From Micropterix aruncella (Eukaryota > Arthropoda > Insecta > Lepidoptera > Micropterigidae), in contig OX155973.1 of the NCBI GenBank assembly GCA_944548615.1, positions 20,143,228 to 20,207,227 on the forward strand: a stretch of 64,000 nucleotides of DNA, read 5' to 3'. Within the stretch, counting starts at the first letter, position 1, and every line of letters starts with the position of its first letter. Position numbers and translations under genes: made by a program. Shown in pieces: positions 23,801 to 35,800 of the stretch. Below the pieces are notes generated by a model, which worked only from the letters and a program-made list of their open reading frames with translations, searched no databases and was not told the DNA's origin.

Positions 23801-26800
23801 CTGCAAAAAAATGTCCTTATGTCCAAAAATATTTTTTATTTTAAAAAAGTCAAGATCCTTTTATTTCAATTTTGTATAGATGTTTCAGCGTTTGCTTATA
23901 AATTGGGGACAAGGTGTATATAATGATTTTGATAATGGGTGTGTCATTAAATTGATTAGCGACTCTGTGCATGTGTTATTTTTAGCAGTTTCTCTCTACC
24001 TCCCTTTACTTCCCTTTCAAGTCAACTTTTCCTTCCTTTCATAAATATCCTTCAATTAATAATGGTATTATTTGCAGACCTTTGATGACGGCTTTTACTC
24101 ACGAATCGAGCCGTTGATTTTCGCACTGGTTGCGTGTCTCAGCAGTGGATCTGAAAATCTGAAGGCATCAGTCTACAGTACGATTCCGAGCATCTGCAAG
24201 CAGCCGGAGCACCTGTTTCTTTTCGTGAAATACTGTCGGGACCTTGAAATCGGTTCGTATGTCGATGCTATTATTTTTTTTCTTTTCTGCACTATCCAAA
24301 AAAATATTTAGTAGTGTCATTATTATATATGGTATTAGATTGCGCAACTACAAATAGAGTTTTCAATTATAACGGGCGAACCCGTCACCTCAGGAAGTTT
24401 TGACGATTGATCTCCCGTGAAGTGAACGCAGAAGACTTGGACAAAACAGTCCACCGGCCAATGCCTTATCCACGAAATAACCAGGTATGTTACCCAGCGG
24501 GCTTACCTCACCCCCTTACTTCCAATTGCGACCAGATTACTCCGGTCTCTCGATTGGTTACGAGTTAGAGGTCGCTTGCGCGGTCCTCTCCCTTACGAAG
24601 CGCTGAAACGGTGTAAACCGATTCTATCGCGGACCACGGCGTCCTTGGCCGGCTGTTCACCCGGAATCAGGTAGCCGATGGTCGTTTCAAGAGCAGTCGC
24701 CATAAGGTCAGCAACCACCCCCGCTCTATAGGAAACAGTACTGCTTCCAGACCCCTCCGACTGTTAGTCAGAATACACAATCGACTGGCTTACGCCGCAC
24801 GGTGCGCAGACCGTCCAGGAGCGCCAGAAGGTTGACGTCTAAGGGAAACTAGCCCTAAGTCCAGACTTCTGCCCGGGCTTGCACTTCATCCGTGGAGGCC
24901 GCCGGATGGGTGTTGACCTGTGAGTGTGACCAACCCTGAACAAAATGGGTCTTCATGGCCACCTCAGCAAGCATTAGCTCCCAAAACTGCAAGTACATAT
25001 AACAACTTGGTAACGGTTCCGAAATGGCAAAATGCAGGTGCCGCTGATAGCATTGAGAGTCAAACTAATGCCAATTTATTTCGCCATCTGTAATAACATA
25101 AAAAATAAATATTTTTTAAAACCTAATAATTAAACCAACGATAATAAAATTTTATTATTAGTGCCATCTATTGCATTTTTTTCTATAGGCTGATTGCATC
25201 TCAGAAATAATACCATTATAATCAACGATAATACGGAGAGATAGAATACTATCTATTAGTCTATCTGAACATCAAGTGCGTAATCATTACGTATTGAAAC
25301 CTAAAAATTTGGTATACAGGCATCTATTCAGCTAAAACCTTCATTATGCATTTGTTTTTTATTTTATTAATAGGTCACGGTAGTGGATGGAGGAAATGTG
25401 TGAGCGCTTGGTACAACGTTCGACCTGTACTGCAATTGGCTGAGGAAGTCGCCAAAATACGCGGCCGATATGGCTTCAGGCATAAAGACCTGATCAAACT
25501 TGCTCATCTGAAGCCTGGGGACGATATAGGTAATTATCATTTTGTGTTCTTTCATTCTTCTATGTTATAAAATGGCTGTCTCTGGGAATGAAGCAATGGT
25601 GTATGTTTCAAAAACATAGATACGGTGATTCTGTAGTTAATGGCACTGGTCTGGGGTATGGCAGTACAACCACGAGCGACGCGGACTTGAAGAAGTCTCT
25701 TTTGCGGGGAGATTACGACAGCAAAAGTATGGCTCATGCTATTGGCCTTCAATGCCAGAATGATTGGACAACAATTGGGGACTTTTGCATTCCGCCTCCA
25801 ATGCACTGGAAGGTAATGCTCTATGACTGGACGCCAGAGATGCTGAAATTTTATTTGAATGCCTTTCAGCATACACTTCCAGACCCCAGTAACCTTGCTC
25901 GTTGGAGCTTTGCCGAGGATAGTTCTTGTCCCCTCTGTAGCAATACCCCTTGCACAGCTAGACACATTCTAGCTGGCTGCAAGGTGGCCTTAGATCAAGG
26001 ACGGTACACTTACCGCCATGACAAAGTTCTCGCTGTTATTCGCGAGGTAATTAGTCTCTCAGTGGCTCGTGCCAACAAGGGTTTGACAGTATCCTCCAAA
26101 CCCCCAATACAGTTTGTGCGGGATGGCTCTAAAGGCAAAAAACATTTAACTACAAAACCTTTCTCAATAATCGAGAAAGCTACAGATTGGATTCTGGAGG
26201 TTGATTCGGTCTCTAAGCAGTATAAATTCCCCGAAAATCTCGGATGCACAGCCCTCCGTCCAGATATAACTCTTTACTCTATCTCGGAAGGTGGCTCTTA
26301 TTGTAGAATTAACTGTTCCATGGGAATCAAATATCCCAAAAGACCACGAGTACAAATTAAATAAATACCATGATCTTGCAAATGCCGTAACCCGGAACGG
26401 CTTCACTGTTCACCTTCACGCGGTGGAAGTTGGCGCTCGTGGCCTGCCAGCTAAATCTCTATTTCACCTCTTTAAAGATCTTGGCCTTTCCAGAAAAATA
26501 ATCAACTCTTTCTTAGAAAAATTATCTAAAACTGCGATTTGCGCATCTCAAATTCTATGGCTTCGAAGGGGGAGTGAATGGGTGGCAAGGTGAACGCTCA
26601 CATGTGGCAAGACAGCTGTCCTAAACCTACCACAGCCGGTTCGTAAGTCCGGAATCCACTGCTCACCCCCCAGAAGTGTAAAAAAAATAGTATTATGATG
26701 GGCCCGACTCCAGTCGGTGAATTCCATGGCAGCTCCGTTTGTATTTATTTATTGTATAACAGAAGGCGTCCTACTATTCCCTTAAAGCTTCATTGAGATA

Positions 26801-29800
26801 CGGCGTAACTACAGACAAGTAGTTGCTGGTCGTTTTTATCACACTCCCTTAATCGGGCAAACCCTCCACCTCAGGAAGGTATAACGATCGTTCTTTCAAC
26901 CTGGAGTGAATTTAGAGACTTGGGGATGAAAACAGTCCACCGTATTAGCTACACCGACAAGCCCATCAGAGGCCAACGCCTTACCGCATGGCACTGGGAA
27001 GTTGACATAGCGGGCAACCTCGCCCCATCACTACCAGACTTAACCGGATTTCTCCGTCTTCGCGTCTGGTCATGGATCCAAAGTTGATCTCTCTACTTGA
27101 TGTTAATGGTAATTCAGTTCGAATTTGTCTCGGATCGTGCCGTCCTTTGTCCGTCTGCACACGGGATCGGGTAGCCAATGTGTCTTTTCAAGAGTGGGTT
27201 ACATCAGGTCAACATCCAACCCCGCTGCTTAGGAAACCTATAAGAGGTTTTTCAAACCCCCCCAGTTATATGCTGAAGTGCACAGTCGATTGGCCGCACT
27301 TGTGCAAACTGCCCAATAGTGCCAATAAGCCACCATGCCGTAACAGGGAAAACGGTGTCCTTTCCAGGTTTGACCATCTTCGAAGAGGCTACCGGATAGG
27401 AGCTGAACCCTGAGTGAGACCGACCCAAGAAAACGAGCTGGTTTTAGTGGCCCAACTACACGAGAACCATTAGCTGTCTTTGCACCTATTTTGTACACTT
27501 GGAGGTGTCGACTGCAACGGGCGAACCCGTCACCTCAGGAAGTTTTAGCGATAATGATCGTTCTGTCTCCCGTGAGGTGAGCGTAGAAGACTTGGGGCGA
27601 AAAGTCCACTGTCTAGTCCTTCAGGATTCCTCCGTCCTCCCGACTGGTTACGGGTCCGAAGTTGCTTACACAACCTCTACCTGTTCTATTACAGCAGGTA
27701 GAGGTCGTTAATGTATTTGGGAGTTAATGGGCCTTGCTGAGTTGGCCACGAAGACCCATTCTGTTCAGGGTTGGTCACACTCACGGGTCAACACCTATCC
27801 GACGGCTTCCACGCATGAAGTGCGAGCCTGGGTAGGACTCTGGTCAGTTTACCCTGGGAATCAACCTTCTGGCGCTCCTGGACGGTCTGCGCACCGTGCG
27901 GCGTAAGCCAATCGGCTGTGCACTCTGACTAATTTCTGAAGGGGTCTGGAGACTATGGTAATATACTGTTTCCTAAGCAACGGGGGTGGATATTGACCTG
28001 TTGTCATACCACTCTTGAAATGACCTTAGGCCACTCGATCCCAGGTGGCATTACGGGCAAAGAACGCCCAGGTCTGCGATAATTCAAACTGAATTACCGC
28101 TGTAATACAACAACTAGGGTTGTCGACTACAGCGGGCGAGCCCGTCACCTCAGGAAGTTTTAACGATTAGTCGTTCTATCTCCCTGGAGTGAGCGCAGAA
28201 GACTACGCCGACCGGTGCGCAAACCGTCCAGTGGCGCCGGGATGCAATCCCGCCGGGAGAAACCGGTCCACCAGTCTTACCCGGTGTAGCCTTCCACTCT
28301 GAATAGGAGCTAAATCGTGAGTTGAGCCGATCCGAGAAGAAAATGGATCTTGTGGCCCAAGCTGCACAAAATCGTTCACCACCAGGTAAAGCAATTCCAG
28401 GGATGGCTCCAGTGTGTTATAGACCCGAGGTGCGATTGAAAGTCTTGCGCTGACTTTGTCATTGTCTCTTTTTTGCAGGCCGCCAGTGCATTTTCGTATA
28501 CATCCTCGAAGGGCTAAAAAATGCTGAACAAAAGTTTGGAACTAATGCGGAGGCCGCAGAGATCTTAAAAGTCGTAAAGAAAGTTGATGACTTCAGGGTA
28601 TGTGAGGATCCTGTTAAGGGAGCGCATATAATTAAGACGGACGGTTTGACTTTGGACCATATCCCAGCACATTTCAACACCAAAAAGGAGGTAAGCTCAT
28701 TGTGACTTCTAAGCAGTAGAATTTAATATTACTATTATTAGTACTACAGACGAGCAGCTTAAGCTGATGTGCCCATAGTTAGTTAGTTAGTTTTCCTGGG
28801 CTATTTCCCACACTTAGCCTCTTGATTGGGCCGTTGTGCGTAGCTCATGTTTCTATTTATGTTACTCCAGCCAGCCCAGGCTGTCCCAGAAGGTTAGCAG
28901 CCTGTTTGGGTTGCTACAGGCCTCCGGGACAGTTGCTGGACATTGTAGTATTCTTGCCCGTTGCTCTGCCACACTCCTGCATTCCATGAGCACATGCTGT
29001 GGCGTTTCTTCTTCCTCCATGCATCTGATGTGCCCATGTCGACTTATACATAATCTACCTATGGAAGTTTCATAACTGGTTATGAAAGATTTATTAAATA
29101 TTTTTTTGTGTTTTTAGCTTGGTTCTTTCGAATATTATTTTTAATCAATATAATACACGTATTTAAAGTTAATTAAAGATCCATAATGGGCTAAATTGCG
29201 TTTCTTCATGAACTAAAATCAGAAATTAGTTTATGTGAACGAGACAGGGCAATACGCTAGAGCGGAAAATGAAATGAACGGTTGTCACTTTTTGCATTAA
29301 AACTTCCTACTGAAGATAAAGCATCTAAATCTAAGACCGCACGAAATGTAGTTTTAAAGCGGGAAAATCGACGATCGTTCGTTTCATATTCCGCTCTAAC
29401 GTATTGCTCTATCTCGTTCGCTTGAAACGTATTGCTCTATCTCATAACCTACTGTTACTTAGTTACCTACTACGCTCAACGCTTCTCAATTTTTTGTCAT
29501 TACAAAACATTACATTTTTTTTTAAAATTTATATATTTTCTTTTTTTCAAAAAAAAATTTTTCATAAGTTGATTTTTTTCTCGTCGTATTCACCTGCTAC
29601 AGGGATATCACTAATAAAAAAAACTCACCATGTATATTTTTGATCCCAGTTGAATCACCTAGCAATACTGAGTCCAAGACATCTTTCAGCGCCTACTTCC
29701 TTTATACAATTGCATTGACAGTCCGACTAAGGATTGCGCGGACAGTTGACCAAATGATTTTTTCTTTGTACTAGCAGTTAATCTTTATACCTACTAGCAT

Positions 29801-32800
29801 TCTGCATTTGGGCTCGTGGGCTCAGGGGTTCATTATCACAGAGGAATATTGGCGTAATAGTCTCCGAATACTTAAAATGGGAAGAAAACGTGACTGCAAT
29901 GGTAAAGTAAACAAACTCTCTATTGTTCCTCATTCTGGAAGCTCTTCACCATATCACAGAGGACATGGCGCTGAAAATCTATAAGTCATTTCTAAGACCC
30001 ATTTTGGAACACGCCTATCAGATCTGGAATCCATACTTTAGGAAGGATATCGATCTTAATAATAATAATAATAATAAACTCTTTATTTGCACTTAATAAG
30101 TATACAAAAAAGGCGAGCTTATTGCCACATGGCAATGTCTTACAGCTAACCTAAACATAGTGGTACATGCGCGCATTGTGAAAATAAAGATTATTACATA
30201 ACATACAGACAAGTGGAAGAATTTAAGACTAATAATGTCCGAGGAGAGGAAGTTGGGAGAGGAACAGGAGAGAAAGGGAAGAACTGGTTACTTCTTAGAA
30301 AGGTAGTAATCCTTAACCCCTTGAGTATGATACGACCAAATCTGGTTCTGAAACAATTATCCGTTGAGTATGATACGACCAGATCTGGTTCCGCGTTTTT
30401 TTCACTTCTTTGACGTTCTCATATTTATTCATAATTATCTAATTGTTTTACAAAATGATATTTCAATATTCTATATTCGAAATTTCAATGCAATCATTGT
30501 GCAGTTGTTCTTTTTATGATTGGTGTAGTAGTTTCGTAGTTATAGTACTTTAAGGTCGATGTCGCCGAAAATCCTGCAAAAGAGACAGATGCATCCATGA
30601 AAATACCCATTTACTCCAAGGGTTAAGGTGAGTCTTAAACGATGGTAAAGAAGGTGAGTTTCGTATATTTGCTGGGAGATCGTTCCAGAGTCTTGCACCA
30701 TGGACACAGAAAGAATAGGAATAGAAATCACTATTATGACTCGGAATCTTTAATAAACTGTCAGAGGCTGACCGAAGTACGAGACCGTGGGAACTTAGTG
30801 GTTCAAAAAGCTCCTGGAGATAGGATGGTGTTAATTGGGTGAGTACACGATATAGGAGAGCCAGTATATGAACATTTCTTCTTTGGCGTATTGGTAACCA
30901 CTTTAACTGTACCCTATAGTCGGACACGTGATCATACTTACGTAGACCGAAGATGAATCGTATGCATAAATTTTGCAAACGTTCAAGTTTGTTGAGCAGT
31001 TCCTCTGATAAATCGAGATAAGCCACATCTGCATAGTCAAGGAGAGGCAAGAGAAGAGACTGTGCAAGAGATTTTTTTGTGTCCATAGGAAGAAATCTTC
31101 TGAGTGTTTGCAGAGGGTGAAAACTAGCAAATATTTTACGACTTACCTCGTCCACGTGTGGTTGCCAGGAGAAATGTTCATCGATAATTAGACCAAGATC
31201 TTTCACTTTTTGCAACAATGGTATGGTGATATCGTTTAGTTTTAAAAGCGGAAGGGATTTTACATTTACTCTGGAGAGCAATTTACGACCTCCAATGAGT
31301 ATAGCCTGGGATTTCAAAGGGTTGATTAGTAGACCCATCAGCGCACACCATTCACAAATGGCCTGAAGATCAGAGTTCATGATGGCGATCGAGGCATTGA
31401 TGTTTTCGGGAGAGAAATGATTATATATTTGGACATCATCTGCATACAGATGAGTATGTCCACGAACTTGGTTGGAGATAGGATTTATAAAAATTGAGAA
31501 AAGAAGCGGGGACAGAACCGCACCTTGTGGAACTCCAGCTGTTAGATTAACCCATTCGGATGATCGATCGCCTACTTTGATACGCTGTTGTCTGGCTCTG
31601 AGATAGGAGCTGAACCAATTAATAACGGTTTGCGAACAGTTGAGAGTTTGTAGCCGTGCAACGAGCAAGTCGAAGTCGACAGTGTTGAAGGCGCTGCTAA
31701 GAGAACAAGCAAAGTAAGTTGTCTCTGGTCCATAGCTTTACGTGCGTCGTCGGTTACTTTGACAAGGGCAGAGGTAGTGCTATGACCGGGACGGAAACCG
31801 GACTGATAGGGATTAAACATATTGAATTCAGAAAGGTAATCTGATAGCTGAGAGAACACTATATGCTCCAACACTTTTGAGAGAGCAGGGAGAATAGATA
31901 TTGGCCTGAAATCATTTGGTCGCACAGGATTTGATATTTTAGGAAGGGGTATAACGTAGGCATTTTTCCAAGGAGCTGGGTACGAACCAAATTCTAATGA
32001 GGAGTTTATTATGTGGGTAACGACTGAAAGAATACATTGGATGATACGTTTGAGCATATCTACACTGAGACCATCCGTTCCCACGGCCTTAGATTTAATC
32101 CGGTTTAATGTTAGTAAAACCGTTTCAACAGTAGCTGGAACAAAGTGAAATTTACACGGATTGACTGGCACACTAGAATTGGCAATATGGGTGGTAGCAC
32201 GGGACTTTGCTATATTATCTAGTAGAACCGGTGACTTTGAGAAGTGGTTATTAAGAACGTCTATATCTACATTGGGATCTACGGGTCCTTTACATTTACC
32301 AATTCCAAGTTGGTTCAGCACTTTCCACATTTCTTTGGGAGTACAGTTTGCAAACGAGTCGTAGATGTAACATTTTTTTGCGTTACGACATAGTTGGTTA
32401 CAACGATTTCTTAAAGTACGGTAAAATTCCCAGTTGTCAGCTGAAGGATTACGCTTAAACTTAGACTTGGCTCTATCGCGCTTCAACATATATTGCCGGA
32501 TGGAATCGTTGAACCAGGGAGCTGATTGATGTCGAACTTTAGCAATTTTCACAGGGGCATGCTTGTCGTAAAGCCTGATGATCTTCGTATTAAAGATACC
32601 AAGTTTCTCGTCGATGGTAGGGCTCTGGAAAACATCCTGCCAGTCAAGTTCCCAGGCGTCGCGACAGAAAGCTTCGTTGTCTAAGCGCCGAAAATCCCTG
32701 AATTTAATTAACCTACGGGGTACTTTACAGCAATGGATTTTATACGAGGCATATAGAAGGTCGTGGTTTGAGAAACCGCCGATCGTCAATTGACCATGGA

Positions 32801-35800
32801 AGTTGATGAGCCGGGGATTAGATGTCATTATCAGATCGAGCCAAGTGTGGGAGTTTCCGCTGTGGTGTGTAGCCTGCAGCGGAAGTAAAGAAAGATTTAA
32901 AGAGGACACTAATCTTGTTAGTTTTGAGGATCTATGATTTTGTTTTAAAAGATATGTATTAAAATCGCCAAAAAAGAGAGCATGTGAAAAATTTGGCAGA
33001 TATTCGTGTAGGACATTTTCTAATTCGTCAAAATAATTGTTGTTATCTGGTGCAATGTAAAATACTCCAAGGAGAATACTCGTATCTTTCATGGTAACGC
33101 AAATTAATAAATATTCGGGAGCAGGGCTACTACCGACGGATGATTTGCAAATAACTTCATACGAAAAGTGGTCTTTTAGGTAGATAGCGACTCCTCCACC
33201 TCTGCGAGCTGTCCGATCATTGCGAATCAGGTTATAACCGGGTAAATTGTATAGAGACGATGGTAAAGACGGTTTTAACTATGATTCGCTTATCATACAA
33301 GCATCTACAGTTTGATTGGAAAAAAGAGCATAAAATTCACTAAAATGAGCCGGAATGCTTTGCGCGTTCAAATGGCATATATTTAAAGAATGTTTATTGT
33401 AAGAAAGTGTGTCACGTAGAATTTGGTCGGTTGATCTTGAGGAAATATTAGTCGTATCCATTATGGAAGTATCTCCCAGCAAGGTCGTGTCGTCCCCTAG
33501 TAATACATTATTTAAGTCGATGTCACTCAGTTCATCAAAGGGAAAGGGCGTATGGGTAAGGTTAGGGATAGAAAGGCGTCGGGCAGACATATTTATACAA
33601 AGAAAAATTAAATAATAATTATAATAATAATAAATTGGTGATATTCAATCACACTAAAAGCAAAGAAATCACACTAAATCTTCTAGAGAAGGTCCAGCAA
33701 AGAGCGACTAAATTGCCTTTTAACTTGAAGCATCTAACATACGAGAAAAGATTGTTGGCTCTCGGTTTGACCACTCTGGAGCAACGCAGGGCCCGGGGTG
33801 ACTTAATTGAGACATGTAAGATCCTGACTGCATCGTATGACGTTCCTGGGTTGCAGACTATCTACACCATGAGCACTAACACACATCTGCATGCCCATCA
33901 TCTGAAACTCCAGCGTGAATTCAAATCCCAAGAAACATTTCCTCAGCGGTAGAGTGGTAAACGAATGGAATGCTCTCCCAAGTGAAGTGATCAATGCCAA
34001 AAGTGTCAATGACTTTAAAAATAAATTGGACTTCCACAGAAATTGTAATGCAAGCATGGACTCAGGCGCATCAGCTTAAGCTGCCTGCCTGTTAAATATG
34101 TAATAATAATAATAATAATAATAATTTTTGTAGATCTGGGATGAGCTGATACCCAACTTGGATACGGTGGATTTGCTGCAGTGCATTCAGCGGATCCACA
34201 ATATGGGCTTCCTCAGCGACGACTCTAGCACTGTGGAAATCCTACGCAAGGCTTTGGCCAAGCCGAAAGGAAACACCCGACTGCATCCTATTCTTCTCTA
34301 TATCGTTATCTGCAACTACAAGAACCTGGGAAGGTGAAATGACTTTCATTCTCTTTTGTATATTATCCAATTCCTAGAGGAGTGTGTTGATAAATTACTT
34401 CTGTGGGAAGAAAACATTGTTCCGACTAGCTGCGCGAGATGTAAACTTGTAAACAGTGTCTTTAATACTTGATTCCGTGGTGCTGTTTAACAGAACATTT
34501 TCAAGTATTTTCCTAATATTGACATCAACATATCGCACACTGAAAACAATAAGTGACACTAAACGAAATTTGGCGGTATTGAGTTACAGCCACATCTGAA
34601 ATCTACAGGAAAAACTATGTCATCTCCAAAGACCCGTTTCTTAATAGTTCACTTTGATATTGCTAGATGCTCCATTGTGTCACTTCATACTTTTAGGTTT
34701 TGTGCTTGATCAAATTCAAATTCTTTATTTTCCAAAAAATCATAGTATCAGTTACAAATGGATTAAACCTAACCTAACTGGATCGCACGAGACGTCCGCA
34801 CTAAGGTAGGCTCAGAATCGTATAATTAAGTACTGCCTAATGCTAAATAAAAAATTTCGTTGAAGAATGCCGTGAAAAATAAAATCAAGTAAAATAAAAT
34901 TTTAGTAAAAAATAAAATTTCAAATTTTCTAAAAAGGTATGTGATAATAATAATAATAATATATAATAATCATAAATAAATAATAATAATCATAAATATA
35001 TGGTAGGTTAATAATATTGTGTTAGGAATGTTAAGTTAGATAGGAATAAAGCAAATTAATTTTTCGGTTTCTTTCCTTCCCTGGGTGATGCCGGGTATAT
35101 CCTTAGTTTTATTGAACAACGACGGTGCCAAGTAAAGAAAATGTCTCTGTGCATGGGTACTATTCAGTTTGGGCACTATGTGGCTACTATTAGTTATCGC
35201 TCGTGTAATAATTTTATGGGTTGTGTGCTGGTGCAATTCTTTATGTTTGTGATAATAGATTATTATCGTTTTAGCAAATGTTTGCCGTACGTCAAGAACA
35301 GAGAACTGACGAAAAAGTTGCTCAGACGGGTATCTCAACGGTTTTTTGTTGACAACTCTTAACAGCGCCTTCTGAGCTTTAACAAGTGGATCGAGGTGTG
35401 ATAGTGCTGCACCGCCCCAACCAAGAATCCCATATGATATAATGCTGTGAGCAAGTGCGAAATAGACAACTTTTAGTAATGGTTTCGACATTACGTTACG
35501 TAGAAGTTTAAATGGATGAATGAGTTTGCGAATTTTAGCCGCTGTGTTGTAGATATGGTAAAACCAGGTCAATCTATCGTCCAAAGTCAAGCCTAGGTAT
35601 TTAATCGTGCTCACCTTGTCTAGATTAGAACAAGCACAGATAGTTGATGGACTGTCCTTACATGTGTGTACTATGAGGGATAGTCCAGCTGTTTGTTGCA
35701 TTCCCTTGCTTGTTTTGGAAAACGTCATATATTTTGTTTTTTCTACATTTAGAGATAAAAGGTTACAGTCAAGCCATTCTTTTACCCGTTTGAGACCCAT

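Larger units (their letters stand above)
30056..33640 (-). mobile_element. Near-complete CR1/Jockey-group LINE, antisense
   Basis: Reading on the - strand it carries an APE-type endonuclease, RT and C-terminus, then a 3' UTR ending in GAGTTTATTATTATTATTATT at 30056-30078. It lacks RNase H and has FSNHDLLYA and the NPYQSGFRPGHSTTSALVKV fingers typical of the CR1 group. A 314-bp TTAA element sits in its 3' end (30313-30626). It is in Ro60 intron 4, opposite to the host gene. Confidence 0.88.
29841..34124 (+). mobile_element. CR1-like LINE 3' end, split by an antisense LINE
   Basis: 29841-30055 reads NIGVIVSEYLKWEENVTAMV and DMALKIYKSFLRPILEHAYQ, and 33660-33952 reads SLLEKVQQRATKLPF and LEQRRARGDLIETCKIL, consecutive parts of one RT C-terminus. 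The 3' UTR ends CATCAGCTTAAGCTGC then (AAT)n at 34101-34124. The antisense LINE at 30056-33640 interrupts it. The (AAT)n tail ends nine bases before Ro60 exon 5. Contains stops; inactive. Confidence 0.82.
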
